A stretch of 64,000 bases of DNA, from contig DATIPS010000029.1 in assembly GCA_035471805.1 (NCBI GenBank), positions 1 through 64,000 on the forward strand, read 5' to 3'. Shown here in pieces: positions 34,616 to 43,141 of the stretch. The translations under genes and the position numbers were made by a program. The first letter of the stretch is position 1; every line of letters starts with the position of its first letter. Origin of the DNA: Acidimicrobiia bacterium. Its GTDB lineage: Bacteria; Actinomycetota; Acidimicrobiia; Spongiisociales; JAHEDJ01. The notes below the pieces were generated by a model. The model was not told the DNA's origin. It worked only from the letters and a program-made list of their open reading frames with translations, and did no database searches.

Positions 34616-34924
34616 CTATTGCTCCCTAAATGGGAGGGCGAGCCCCGAATCTCGTGAGGCTTTCAGGAGGTAGAGCCCGGCCGTCAGGCTTCCGCCGACC
34701 ACGAGCCCGGCCAGCCAGGGAGTAGCCCTTCGCCACCCTTCCCTCTTGACGATCCATGCCCCGATGATGGCCAAGGCCACATACAGGTCGACGAGCGTGA
34801 CCCGACCCCAGGCGAGATCCATGAGCAATCCGCCTTCCGTGGTGAATCCGTCTCCGGATACAAACCCGTAGGAGATCATGCCGAGCATCACAACGAAAGC
34901 CGCTAGGCCAATCCATTTCATCAT
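34616..34924 (-). CDS. Small membrane protein, DUF1475-like
   Basis: Protein of 102 aa with about three membrane helices (residues 5-21, 42-58, 68-86) and a short exposed tail. The pattern W-G-R-V-T-L-V-D-L-Y-V in the second helix resembles the DUF1475/membrane-anchored family of small integral proteins. It lies 34 bp upstream of msrA on the same strand and may share its transcript. Two adjacent ATGs (34924, 34921) are possible starts. Function unknown. Confidence 0.6.
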   Translation of the reverse strand: MMKWIGLAAFVVMLGMISYGFVSGDGFTTEGGLLMDLAWGRVTLVDLYVALAIIGAWIVKREGWRRATPWLAGLVVGGSLTAGLYLLKASRDSGLALPFREQ

Positions 34925-34959
34925 GATCAGTACGGTACCGCGGCGCGGCCGGATGATGC

Positions 34960-35448
34960 CTACACGGCCGGATTGGCCAGACCGGGGACTACCACTGCGC
35001 CGGGCAATCGAACCAGATCCGCGGGTTCGATCCTCAGTTTGGCGGACCTGCTACCCGCGCCGACGATGACCCACGGTCGATCCATCACCGCGGAGTCGAT
35101 GAACAGCGGCACCTCAGGTGGCAACGCGAACGGCGTGACCCCTCCGATCGCCATCCCGGTCAGCCGGGAGGTCTCCTCGGCCGGAGCGAAGCTCGCCTTC
35201 TTCCATCCCGTGGTCTCACGCACTTTTCCGTTCACGTCCAGCCTGGTCGTCGCCAGAACCAGACACGCAACGAACTCGCCGGGCGGCCGTTTCGAAGCAA
35301 CCACGATCGTGTTGGCGGCCGTCTCCGGCGCATAGCCGTAGTTGAGGCAAAAGGCCGCCGTATCGGCCAGCTCGGGGTCGCAATCGAGTGCTTCAAACTC
35401 GAAGCCGAGTCGACCGAGATATGAGAGGACTTCTGGTTGAACCGGCAT
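34960..35448 (-). CDS. YbaK/EbsC-type aminoacyl-tRNA deacylase
   Basis: Single-domain protein of 162 aa that probably removes wrongly charged amino acids from tRNA (trans-editing). Family marks are the early TAAFCLNYGYAPETAANTIVVASK, the DVNGKVRETTGWKKASFA segment with the conserved Lys, GMAIGGVTPFALP, and a final SRSAKLRIEPADLV. This YbaK-like subgroup is common in actinobacteria. ATG 35448 is chosen; upstream codons in the frame are less convincing. Confidence 0.85.
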   Translation of the reverse strand: MPVQPEVLSYLGRLGFEFEALDCDPELADTAAFCLNYGYAPETAANTIVVASKRPPGEFVACLVLATTRLDVNGKVRETTGWKKASFAPAEETSRLTGMAIGGVTPFALPPEVPLFIDSAVMDRPWVIVGAGSRSAKLRIEPADLVRLPGAVVVPGLANPAV

Positions 35449-35740
35449 CAGCGGCCGTCCGTTCCGGAGCAGGAGGTGCCGGTGAGCCACCGCCACGATG
35501 TCTGCCGTCGGGGATCGGCCGCACACGCGAAGTGGACACAAGAGATCGAGCCGGTTTCGAAATGATGGACGGCTTCGCTGCGCCCGGCCAATGGTTCTCC
35601 TCTGCGCGTCGTCGGAACGAAGCTAATCGATCCGTGTTGTGTAGACGCGGCGAGGAATCATGAGGGTCCGGCAAGCCGACGAGCTCTGAAGTCGTGCCGT
35701 GGGCGGAGATCGACATGTCGCTCACGCTAGCTTCGAGTCC
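35449..35740. other. Intergenic region without a convincing gene
   Basis: This 292-bp gap lies between the divergent ybaK-like and sixA genes. Open frames across it on both strands have shadow-like composition. I see no tRNA, riboswitch or strong hairpin in it. It should hold the promoters of both genes. Confidence 0.5.
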
Positions 35741-36244
35741 ATGAAGCGACTGATCCTCCTCCGCCACGCCAAATCCGATTGGGAGGCCGGATTCGACTCC
35801 GATCACTCTCGCCCTCTGAGCGAACGGGGCATGCGATCTGCCAGAGCGATCGGCACGGCGCTGACACGCTCGGGGGAGATCCCGGATCTGGTGATCTCCT
35901 CATCCGCCCTGCGCGCCCAGTCGACGGCGTTCCTGGCCGCCGACACGGGCGGATGGGATTGCGAGATTCGAATAACGGAAGAGCTGTACGGCACCTCACC
36001 CGGCAACGTCCTGAGCATCGTCAAGGACACTCCAGTGGGCGTCTCCCGGCTGATGATGGTCGGACACGAGCCGACCTGGTCGACAACCTCCGGGGTGCTG
36101 ATCGGAGGCGGCAGGGTGCGGGTCCGCACAGGTTGCGCAGTCGCGATCGACCTGACCTCCTGGTCGCTGGCAGAACCGGGAAGAGGCGAGCTGGCCTGGA
36201 TGCTCACACCGCGGCTCTTCACGGACGGCACCTGGCAGATCTAG
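35741..36244 (+). CDS. SixA-type phosphohistidine phosphatase
   Basis: Histidine phosphatase of 167 aa. The nucleophile His9 is in LLRHAKSDW (RHG-like motif RHA as in SixA), with the second His in MMVGHEPTW and Arg in SSALRAQSTA. SixA enzymes dephosphorylate His on phosphotransfer domains of sensor kinases; in actinobacteria the target is unclear. ATG 35741 has no strong ribosome binding site, but the motif starts 4 residues later, so no longer start is likely. Confidence 0.9.
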   Translation: MKRLILLRHAKSDWEAGFDSDHSRPLSERGMRSARAIGTALTRSGEIPDLVISSSALRAQSTAFLAADTGGWDCEIRITEELYGTSPGNVLSIVKDTPVGVSRLMMVGHEPTWSTTSGVLIGGGRVRVRTGCAVAIDLTSWSLAEPGRGELAWMLTPRLFTDGTWQI

Positions 36245-36390
36245 CTTCCGGAACCGGATCCCATCGCCGATGGCGCGAATCCGGCCCCGGGTGATGTCCG
36301 ATGTTCTCATGGGGTTCTTCAGTCGACTTCACAGATTCCTAACGAGCCGGTTCGAGTCTGTCGGTGGAGAGCTCACGAGAGGAGACCATC

Positions 36391-36996
36391 ATGCGAAAGG
36401 CTCTCGCAACACTGACAATCGGACTGGTCGCAGCCGTCGGGATCACCGCCGGCGCGGCGGCCCTCACTCCGACCGCGGCAACGGCCCAGGAGGTCGGAGT
36501 CACAGGAAAGGCCGTCGGGCCCCTCGAGAAAGCTCTGGGTGAGTTGGTGGCCGAGGGGGTCATCTCACAGGACCAGGCAGAGACGGTTGCGGAGCGTATC
36601 CGTGAAGCCGGCCCCTTCCACCGGATGAACCATCATCGGAGTGCGCACCTGGAGACCGTCGCCGGACTGCTCGGAATCGAGAAGTCCGATCTGGCTGAAG
36701 CTCTGCGCGACGGCCGGTCCATCGCCGAACTCGCAGGCGAAGACACCCAGGCGGTCATCGACGCGCTGGTGGCGGAGGCCTCCGATCGACTGACTGCGGC
36801 CGTCGACCGCGGCCGCTTCACGCAGGAAGAGGCCGCGGAGAGGCTGGCCGGTGCCGTACAGCGGATAACCGACATAGTGAACGGTGAGAGGCCCGAAGGG
36901 CCGGAACACCGACGTGGATTCGGCCTGCGAGGCGGCGATTTCTTCGGGCCCCCGAACGAAGGCGCCTTTGGAACCGGAACCAACGCCCGACGGTGA
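36391..36996 (+). CDS. Secreted helical-repeat protein
   Basis: Exported protein of 201 aa. The signal peptide is MRKALATLTIGLVAAVGITAG with likely cleavage near ATAQE. The rest is predicted helical and has at least two related segments: LEKALGELVAEGVISQDQAE and LETVAGLLGIEKSDLAEALR, then RLTAAVDRGRFTQEEAAERL, which resemble DUF2680/YckD-type repeats. The tail is Gly/Phe-rich and disordered. ATG 36391 follows a strong GAGAGGAG site (36377-36384). Function unknown; it lies before a strong terminator hairpin. Confidence 0.75.
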   Translation: MRKALATLTIGLVAAVGITAGAAALTPTAATAQEVGVTGKAVGPLEKALGELVAEGVISQDQAETVAERIREAGPFHRMNHHRSAHLETVAGLLGIEKSDLAEALRDGRSIAELAGEDTQAVIDALVAEASDRLTAAVDRGRFTQEEAAERLAGAVQRITDIVNGERPEGPEHRRGFGLRGGDFFGPPNEGAFGTGTNARR

Positions 36997-37006
36997 GCGG
37001 GCAACC

Positions 37007-37036
37007 GGAGGGCGGCGGGCGTTCCCGCCGCCCTCC
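37007..37036 (+). terminator. Strong GC hairpin terminator
   Basis: A perfect 13-bp stem (GGAGGGCGGCGGG at 37007-37019 with its complement at 37024-37036) around a CGTT loop, 10 bp after the secreted-protein gene stop. No T tract follows, so termination may need Rho or act by stem strength alone, a common situation in high-GC actinobacteria. Confidence 0.7.
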
Positions 37037-37114
37037 GACCATTACGCGCCGGTTGCTTTACGTCCCGGCCCGGCGTGGGTTTAGGCTTCCTGCCACGCCA
37101 ACAGGAGCACGACC

Positions 37115-38317
37115 ATGAATTCGTTCCTCGAAGACAGCCTGTGGGGCGGAATCGGCCTCGTGATAGCAGGAGCGATCGTCGCCTATCTCATCATCCGCCA
37201 CGCGGCCCTGCCGGCCGTGCGAATGGTGGTGAAGCGGAGCCCCGTGACCTGGGACGATTTGCTGCTCGATCGCAGGTTGCTCCATCGGGTTGCTCTCATC
37301 TTCCCGGTCGTGGTGATCCGGGCGGGAATGCCCTCTCTGCCGCCGATGCCCGACGTCTGGGCCGACTTCACGATTCGTCTCACCGAAGCGCTCTTGATCG
37401 TGCTGGGCCTCTACGCACTCAACGGACTCTTCAAGGCGATCAACAACTATTACGTGACGCTCCCCGTGTCGGCCAGCCGGCCGATCAAGGGTTACCTCCA
37501 GGTTCTGATGATCGTGGCGTCCGCGTTCGGAGCCGTGGTAGCCGTCGCCCGCCTGGCAGATCAGTCGATCGGATTCTTCCTTGGTGGTCTCGGGGCGATG
37601 ACCGCGGTCGTGCTGTTGATCTTCCAGGACACGATTCTCTCGCTGGTTGCCTCGGTGCAGTTGACCCAGAACGACATGCTGCGAGTCGGCGACTGGATCG
37701 AGATCCCGGACATCGGCGTCGACGGCGACGTAATCGACATCGCCTTGCACACCGTCAAAGTGCAGAACTGGGACAAGACGATTTCCACGGTCCCGACCCA
37801 TCGGCTGATCTCAAACACGTTCCGCAACTGGCGCGGTATGTCGGAAGCAGGCGGCCGCCGGATCAAACGGGCCCTGCACATCGACGCGACGAGCGTCCGT
37901 TTCCTCGACGAAGGCGAGTTGCGGCGTTTCGGCACCTTTGAACCACTCGCCGACTACATGCGTTCGAAGACCGACGAGCTGGCCGCCTGGAATGCCGAAC
38001 GGCCGGTACCTGAGGGAACCTGGGGAGACCCCAGGCGTCTCACCAATCTCGGGACATTCCGGGCGTACGTTGCCACGTATCTGCACAGACACCCCGGCCT
38101 GGCGACGGACCGAATGACCGCCCTGGTCCGTCTTCTGGGGCCGACCCCCGAAGGTGTGCCGCTGGAGATCTATGTGTTCACCGCCGACACGGACTGGATC
38201 TTGTACGAGGGGATCCAATCCGACTTGCTCGATCACCTCCTGGCGATTCTTCCCGAGTTCGGATTGAGGTTGTTCCAGGCACCGAGCGGCTCCGACGTCC
38301 GCTTTCTCAGTTCGTAG
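37115..38317 (+). CDS. MscS/YbdG-type mechanosensitive channel
   Basis: Small-conductance mechanosensitive channel of 400 aa. Membrane helices lie at about residues 10-30, 65-80, 88-108, 128-145 and 150-182; the pore-lining helix has GGLGAMTAVVLLIFQDTILSL and is followed by the MscS beta domain DMLRVGDWIEIPDIGVDGDV and NWDKTISTVPTHRLIS. The length and C-terminal extension match the YbdG subfamily rather than 286-aa MscS. It opens to relieve turgor after osmotic downshift. It stands alone, after a terminator. Confidence 0.9.
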   Translation: MNSFLEDSLWGGIGLVIAGAIVAYLIIRHAALPAVRMVVKRSPVTWDDLLLDRRLLHRVALIFPVVVIRAGMPSLPPMPDVWADFTIRLTEALLIVLGLYALNGLFKAINNYYVTLPVSASRPIKGYLQVLMIVASAFGAVVAVARLADQSIGFFLGGLGAMTAVVLLIFQDTILSLVASVQLTQNDMLRVGDWIEIPDIGVDGDVIDIALHTVKVQNWDKTISTVPTHRLISNTFRNWRGMSEAGGRRIKRALHIDATSVRFLDEGELRRFGTFEPLADYMRSKTDELAAWNAERPVPEGTWGDPRRLTNLGTFRAYVATYLHRHPGLATDRMTALVRLLGPTPEGVPLEIYVFTADTDWILYEGIQSDLLDHLLAILPEFGLRLFQAPSGSDVRFLSS

Positions 38318-38393
38318 TGGCGCCGCCGGGAATCGTCCAAGGGTTCTCAACCCGTCGGGACGAACAGGGCTCGCCGGCGGGTAGGTTGGTCGA

Positions 38394-39080
38394 ATGGGCC
38401 ACAGATACTTCACCCCCAAGCTATTCGGATTCCTCCGGGACCTGAACGAGAACAACGATCGGACCTGGTTCAAAGCCCACCAATCGGACTACGAACAGTA
38501 TGTTCGCGAGCCCGCACTCGACTTCATAACGGATTTCGCCGGCCCGCTCGGGAAGATTTCCGAGCACTTCGTGGCCGACTCTCGGACGGTTGGAGGTTCG
38601 CTGTTCAGGATCCAGCGCGATACGCGGTTCGGCAAGGACAAGACACCCTACAAGTCGAACACCGGCATGCAGTTTCGCCACGCCACCGCCAAGGACGCCC
38701 ACGCACCCGGCTTCTACCTGCACCTCCAGCCCGGAGAGTGCTACATGGGAATGGGCCTGTGGCGTCCCGAGAGCAAGGTGGCGTATGAGGTTCGTGCGCG
38801 AATCGCGAGCGATGAAACGGGCTGGACCCGAGCCTCGAGGAGCAAGCGCTTCACCGACGTCTTTGCCCTCACCGGCGATTCGTTGATACGACCGCCGAAG
38901 GGGTTCGACGACGACCACCCCCTCATCGACGACCTCAAGCGGAAGGACTTCATCGCGTCGACGCGGTTGTCCCAGAAGCAGGTCACGTCCGATCACTTCA
39001 TGGAGGACTTCACCGACTACTGCAGACGGGGAGCGCCGTTCGTGAGTTTTCTCTGCGAGGCCGTCGGAGTTCCGTTCTGA
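38394..39080 (+). CDS. DUF2461-family protein
   Basis: Cytosolic protein of 228 aa of the DUF2461 (TIGR02453) family. Typical features: FTPKLFGFLRDLNENNDRTWF at the N-terminus, FRIQRDTRFGKDKTPYKSNTG in the middle and GFYLHLQPGECYMGMGLWRP. The family is widespread and structurally characterised only in part, with no agreed function. ATG 38394 directly begins the conserved region. It is convergent with the next gene, 24 bp away. Confidence 0.92.
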   Translation: MGHRYFTPKLFGFLRDLNENNDRTWFKAHQSDYEQYVREPALDFITDFAGPLGKISEHFVADSRTVGGSLFRIQRDTRFGKDKTPYKSNTGMQFRHATAKDAHAPGFYLHLQPGECYMGMGLWRPESKVAYEVRARIASDETGWTRASRSKRFTDVFALTGDSLIRPPKGFDDDHPLIDDLKRKDFIASTRLSQKQVTSDHFMEDFTDYCRRGAPFVSFLCEAVGVPF

Positions 39081-39104
39081 GGTCGGATATCCGACCCTGC
39101 CGGT

Positions 39105-39674
39105 TCAAACCGATTCGGCGAGCCAGTCCGACGATCCTGCCAGAAGGAAGAGACTGATCTCATGGGCCCGGTCGAGAGCATCACACAGCTGCTCTCGACC
39201 CATGAAGGCTTCGGACAGTGACACCTCTACGCGTCCTACGATCGTCAGGCTGCGTTGAGCGGCGTCCGTGACCGAAGCGAACGAGTCGATCGCCGATACC
39301 TCCAGCGGCAAATCAGTCGCCCCAACACCCGCCAGGTCGGTGGCGAGAACGAGCAGATCCGGCGGGTGTGGGAGCGGAGGCAGTGCCCAGTTGAAATAAA
39401 GGGGAAGCTGGTGCAGGTCTTCCGGCTCGGTGAACTCCTCTTCGAGGTCCGCCAGCTGATCGTCGAAGGCGATCACTACCCGCGGATCTACTTCGAGAGC
39501 CAGATGAAGGTCGAGCGGGCCGCCACAGGCTTCCTCCGGATGGAGAACCACTTCCCATGACTGGCGCATCGAATACGTTTCGACGAAGTGCCTTTCGTCA
39601 TGCACGTGGAAGTGGTGGTCGACGGCGTGATCCTTGAGATCCGCGATGAAGCCCGGAATATCGACGGCGGCCAA
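39105..39674 (-). CDS. Hypothetical protein, TTG start
   Basis: Unrecognised soluble protein of 189 aa. It starts at TTG 39674 right after a strong AGGAGGAAAGGAG region, which decides the start. It has no membrane segment; acidic, with a His-rich part near the N-terminus (HAVDHHFHVHDERH) that could bind metal. It lies 77 bp downstream of the LiaF-like gene on the same strand and is probably co-transcribed, so the two may share a cell-envelope role. Confidence 0.6.
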   Translation of the reverse strand: MAAVDIPGFIADLKDHAVDHHFHVHDERHFVETYSMRQSWEVVLHPEEACGGPLDLHLALEVDPRVVIAFDDQLADLEEEFTEPEDLHQLPLYFNWALPPLPHPPDLLVLATDLAGVGATDLPLEVSAIDSFASVTDAAQRSLTIVGRVEVSLSEAFMGREQLCDALDRAHEISLFLLAGSSDWLAESV

Positions 39675-39751
39675 ACGGACTCCTTTCCTCCTGCGTCCTA
39701 CAGGCTCGCAGATACGCGCCGCGAACTCAACGGGAGCTTCCCGCTGACGGT

Positions 39752-40219
39752 TCAGGTACGGGTCTTGTCCTTGGCCGGAGTGACCGCCACCCCGCCCATG
39801 ACCGTCGAGGCTTCGACGACCAGATGCGGAGCTTCCTCGGGGACCTCGTGTTTGCGAGCGCTGTTGGCGTGGCCGCCCATGAAGGCCCACCCCTTCAACT
39901 CGACATTCCACCCACGCGGGACCCGCACTTCGACGCCTCCCATCACGGTGACCAGCTTCAGATGTGCTCCGGCCGGATCCAGAGTGGCGTGGGTCAGGTC
40001 CAACTCCATGCCGCCCATGCCGGTGATCACGGAACCGGAGCGCAGTCCGGCCGCTTTGCTCACCCAGTTGCGGCCACCCGTCATCGTGACGACCTGGAAC
40101 ACATCACTGTTCTCGTCACCGACATCGGGGATGAACTGCTTGACGATCTGGGCGGCGACCAGCGCGGCCAGATCGAACAACAGCGCCCATTTCAGGAACT
40201 TCCAGAATGCACGTTTCAT
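39752..40219 (-). CDS. LiaF-like (DUF2154) membrane-anchored protein
   Basis: Protein of 155 aa: one N-terminal hydrophobic helix (about residues 8-28) and then repeated short beta strands (ITGMGGMELDLTHA, LVTVMGGVEVRVPRGWNVE, ASTVMGGVAVTP), the pattern of the LiaF C-terminal domain. In Bacillus, LiaF restrains the LiaRS system that senses cell-wall antibiotics; here no LiaRS pair is adjacent and only this domain is present. A GAGGTGAT site precedes ATG 40219. Confidence 0.8.
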   Translation of the reverse strand: MKRAFWKFLKWALLFDLAALVAAQIVKQFIPDVGDENSDVFQVVTMTGGRNWVSKAAGLRSGSVITGMGGMELDLTHATLDPAGAHLKLVTVMGGVEVRVPRGWNVELKGWAFMGGHANSARKHEVPEEAPHLVVEASTVMGGVAVTPAKDKTRT

Positions 40220-40341
40220 ACGATCACCTCTTCAATACAGTCTTCCAGATTGAGAGATGCTGTGTGTCGTTCGAACGGGCTCCGGGGTCATCGGATGTCT
40301 TGAGGGCCGACAAACCCCTAGGATTTGATTAGAACGGAGCC

Positions 40342-40362
40342 CATACCGACTTTGGCGGTATG
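40342..40362 (+). promoter_or_regulatory. Leader hairpin upstream of the BMP gene
   Basis: CATACCG (40342-40348) pairs perfectly with CGGTATG (40356-40362) around ACTTTGG, 26 bp before the start codon of the nucleoside-binding lipoprotein gene. A TAGGAT box just upstream (from about 40319) could be a -10 element, which would put the hairpin in the mRNA leader. It does not match a known purine riboswitch. Confidence 0.35.
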
Positions 40363-40388
40363 GCTACCCGACATGGAGAGAGGAAGAC

Positions 40389-41498
40389 ATGGCAGACAAG
40401 AGATGGCGGATGCTGGCGATCTTGGTGCTGGTGTTCGCTCTCGTCGCGGCCGCATGCGGCGGGGACGACGCAACAACCACCACAGCCGGTGATTCGAGTG
40501 AGACAACGGCTCCGACGGCAAGCGAGCCGATGAAGGTCGCCTTCGTGCACGTTGGGCCCGTGGCCGACAAGGGCTGGTCGTGGGCGCACGATCAGGGCGC
40601 ACAGTATATGGCCGCCAACATGAACGTCGAGCTCACGACGCTGGAGAGCATCGCCGAGGGTTCCGACTCACAGCGTGTCTTCGAGGACCTGGCCGCAGCA
40701 GGCAACCAGCTGATCTTCGGCACGTCGTTCGGCTACATGGATCCGATGCTGGCGGCTGCTGAGAACTATCCGGACACCGTGTTCATGCACGCCACCGGCT
40801 TCAAGGCGTCCGACAACATGGGCAACTACTTCGGGGCAGCCGAAGAAGGGCGCTACCTGAGCGGTATGGCCGCCGGTGCCGTGACCGAGACGAATCTGAT
40901 CGGCTACGTCGCCGCTTTCCCGATCCCTGAGGTTCTGCGAGGCATCAACGCGTTCACGCTCGGTGCCCGCGAGGTCAACCCGGATGCCCAGGTACAGGTC
41001 GTGTGGACCTCCACCTGGTTTGATCCTCCCAAGGAAGGAACGGCCGCCCAGTCGCTCCTCGATGCCGGCGCCGACGTCATCGCGATGCATCAGGACTCGG
41101 CCGCTCCCGGACAGGCGGCGGACGCCGCGGGCGCGAAGTGGGTCGGGTACAACACCGACATGACCGAGTTCGCTCCCGACGCGTGGCTGACTGCGGCCAT
41201 TTGGGACTGGGGCCCCTTCTATTTGAAGACCGCCCAAGAAGTAGCGGATGGAACGTGGTCGTCGAGCGCCTACTACGGAAACATGGCCGACGGCATGGTC
41301 GACATCGCCCCGTTCGGCTCCTCTGTTCCGGAGGATTCGCGCACGCTGATCAACGAGCGCAAAGCGCAGATCATCGACGGATCGTTCCAGGTGTTCTCCG
41401 ACCCGATCGTCGGACAGGACGGCGCCGAGCGTCCCCTGGGAGACATCTTCGGGATGGACTACTTCGTCGAAGGTGTCATCGGCAGCCCGGCAGGCTGA
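40389..41498 (+). CDS. BMP-family nucleoside-binding lipoprotein
   Basis: Substrate-binding protein of 369 aa for the ABC importer encoded next. The signal peptide ends at a lipobox (LVAAAC, Cys at about 23), followed by a Thr/Ser linker. The body matches basic membrane protein (PnrA/Med) family: MKVAFVHVGPVADKGWSWAHDQG, IFGTSFGYMDP, NYFGAAEEGRYLSGMAAG, VDIAPFGSSVP. Such proteins bind purine nucleosides. GGAAG precedes the ATG. A very strong hairpin separates it from the ATPase gene, which would raise its level over the membrane subunits. Confidence 0.9.
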   Translation: MADKRWRMLAILVLVFALVAAACGGDDATTTTAGDSSETTAPTASEPMKVAFVHVGPVADKGWSWAHDQGAQYMAANMNVELTTLESIAEGSDSQRVFEDLAAAGNQLIFGTSFGYMDPMLAAAENYPDTVFMHATGFKASDNMGNYFGAAEEGRYLSGMAAGAVTETNLIGYVAAFPIPEVLRGINAFTLGAREVNPDAQVQVVWTSTWFDPPKEGTAAQSLLDAGADVIAMHQDSAAPGQAADAAGAKWVGYNTDMTEFAPDAWLTAAIWDWGPFYLKTAQEVADGTWSSSAYYGNMADGMVDIAPFGSSVPEDSRTLINERKAQIIDGSFQVFSDPIVGQDGAERPLGDIFGMDYFVEGVIGSPAG

Positions 41499-41517
41499 GC
41501 GAACGACAGGATCTACT

Positions 41518-41555
41518 CGAGCTCGGGGCCCCGCTTCGGCGGGGCCCCGAGCTCG
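41518..41555 (+). terminator. Very stable intercistronic hairpin
   Basis: A perfect 17-bp stem (CGAGCTCGGGGCCCCGC at 41518-41534, complement 41539-41555) with a TTCG tetraloop. It lies 19 bp after the binding-protein stop and 47 bp before the ATPase start. It probably acts as a partial terminator or mRNA-stabilising hairpin to give more binding protein than transporter. Confidence 0.8.
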
Positions 41556-41602
41556 TCACAGCTTCGGCATCCGTATCTTCCACTGGCTAGTGTCAGCGGA
41601 TC

Positions 41603-43141
41603 ATGATCGATGATGCGGCCACGGGAACGCTCGCAATCGAGCTTCGCAACATTGAGAAGTCCTTCTACGGAGTCAAGGCCAACGACGCCGTGGACTTCCG
41701 CCTCCGGCGCGGCGAAGTGCACGCCCTCCTCGGCGAGAACGGGGCCGGCAAGTCGACCCTTTGTTCCATCCTCGCCGGGCTCTACCGGCCCGATGGAGGC
41801 GAGATGTTCCTCGAAGGAGCCCCGGTCGCCTTCAAGAGTCCGAAGGACGCCCTCGCCGCAGGAATAGGCATGGTCTATCAGCACTTCCGGCTGGTGGCCA
41901 ATCTCACGGTGGCAGAGAATCTGGCCCTCGGTCATCCCGATCTCGGGTTCCGGATCGACCAGGCGGAACTCCAGGCGGCTGCCGGAGAACTCGGCGAAAC
42001 CTACGACCTGGCGGTCGATCCGGCCGCCCGGATCTGGCAGCTGTCCGTGGGCGAACAGCAGCGGGTCGAGATCTTGAAGCTGCTCTACCGCAACGTGAAG
42101 GTGCTGATCCTCGACGAACCCACCGCAGTTCTCACTCCTCAAGAGAGCCAGGCGCTCTTCAAGACCATGCGCAAGATGGCGGAGGAAGGCCGGTCGGTGA
42201 TCTTCGTTTCCCACAAGCTGCAAGAGGTCAAGCAGGTATCCGATCAAGTAACCGTGCTGCGCGGCGGCCGGATCGCCGGCGGGGCCCTCACGAAAGATGC
42301 GGAGTTGCGCGACCTCGCCCGGATGATGGTCGGTCGGGATCTCGTACTGCCGACCCGCGGAGAGAGCGCCCCTCCCGGAGAACCGGTGCTGTCGGTCAAG
42401 GATCTGCACGTAGCCGGCGATCGGGGTCTCGAAGCCGTTCGGGGCGTCAGCTTCGACGTCCGGTCCGGGGAGGTCGTGGGGATCGCCGGCGTCTCCGGCA
42501 ACGGGCAACGCGAACTTGCATACGGATTGACCGGATTGCGGATTCCGGCTTCCGGAACTGTGGAACTGGCCGGCAAGGACGTGACTCATGCACCGGTTCT
42601 CGACCGATTCAATCAGGGCATCGCCTACGTGCCGCAGAGCAGGCTGGGCATGGGCCTGGCGCCGGGGCTCACAACGGAAGAGAACCTGGCTTTGAAAGCC
42701 TTCCGGAGGCCTCCCTATTCGACCCGTTTTCGACTCGTCGAGTCGGCCTTCCGGGACGAGGGTGCACGCCAGATCGAGCAATACGACGTTCGAGGGGTTC
42801 GTCCCGGCTTGCCGATCCGGCTTCTCTCGGGTGGCAACCTCCAGAAGGCGCTCGTCGCCCGGGAGGTCGAGCTCAAGCCGCTCATCTTGATCGCCCGCTC
42901 CCCGACCCGCGGACTCGACGTCGGAGCAACCGGGGCCGTTCGTGAACTGATTCTGGCCGAACGGTCTCGTGGCGCCGGCGTACTGCTCATCTCGGAGGAC
43001 CTCGACGAGTTGCTGGCACTCTCGGATCGCCTGCTCGTGATCTACGAGGGCCAGATCGTGGGAAGCATGCAGGCAGATGAAGCCACGGCCGAGCGGCTCG
43101 GGCTCCTGATGGCCGGCCAACGAGAGGACACCCCCGCGTGA
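41603..43141 (+). CDS. Nucleoside ABC importer ATPase (two ATPase domains)
   Basis: RbsA-like duplicated ATPase of 512 aa. The N-terminal domain has Walker A GENGAGKST, signature LSVGEQQR and Walker B LILDEPTAVLT. The C-terminal domain keeps LSGGNLQKALVAREV but has a degenerate Walker A (GVSGNGQRE) and RSPTRGLDVGA instead of a standard Walker B, as is usual in this family. It powers the permeases encoded downstream; its stop overlaps the next start (GTGA). Confidence 0.93.
   Translation: MIDDAATGTLAIELRNIEKSFYGVKANDAVDFRLRRGEVHALLGENGAGKSTLCSILAGLYRPDGGEMFLEGAPVAFKSPKDALAAGIGMVYQHFRLVANLTVAENLALGHPDLGFRIDQAELQAAAGELGETYDLAVDPAARIWQLSVGEQQRVEILKLLYRNVKVLILDEPTAVLTPQESQALFKTMRKMAEEGRSVIFVSHKLQEVKQVSDQVTVLRGGRIAGGALTKDAELRDLARMMVGRDLVLPTRGESAPPGEPVLSVKDLHVAGDRGLEAVRGVSFDVRSGEVVGIAGVSGNGQRELAYGLTGLRIPASGTVELAGKDVTHAPVLDRFNQGIAYVPQSRLGMGLAPGLTTEENLALKAFRRPPYSTRFRLVESAFRDEGARQIEQYDVRGVRPGLPIRLLSGGNLQKALVAREVELKPLILIARSPTRGLDVGATGAVRELILAERSRGAGVLLISEDLDELLALSDRLLVIYEGQIVGSMQADEATAERLGLLMAGQREDTPA

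Noticed and set aside
35388-35806. Open frames in the gap before sixA
   Set aside because: Both strands show Arg/Ser/Pro-rich, unstructured translations with no ribosome binding site.
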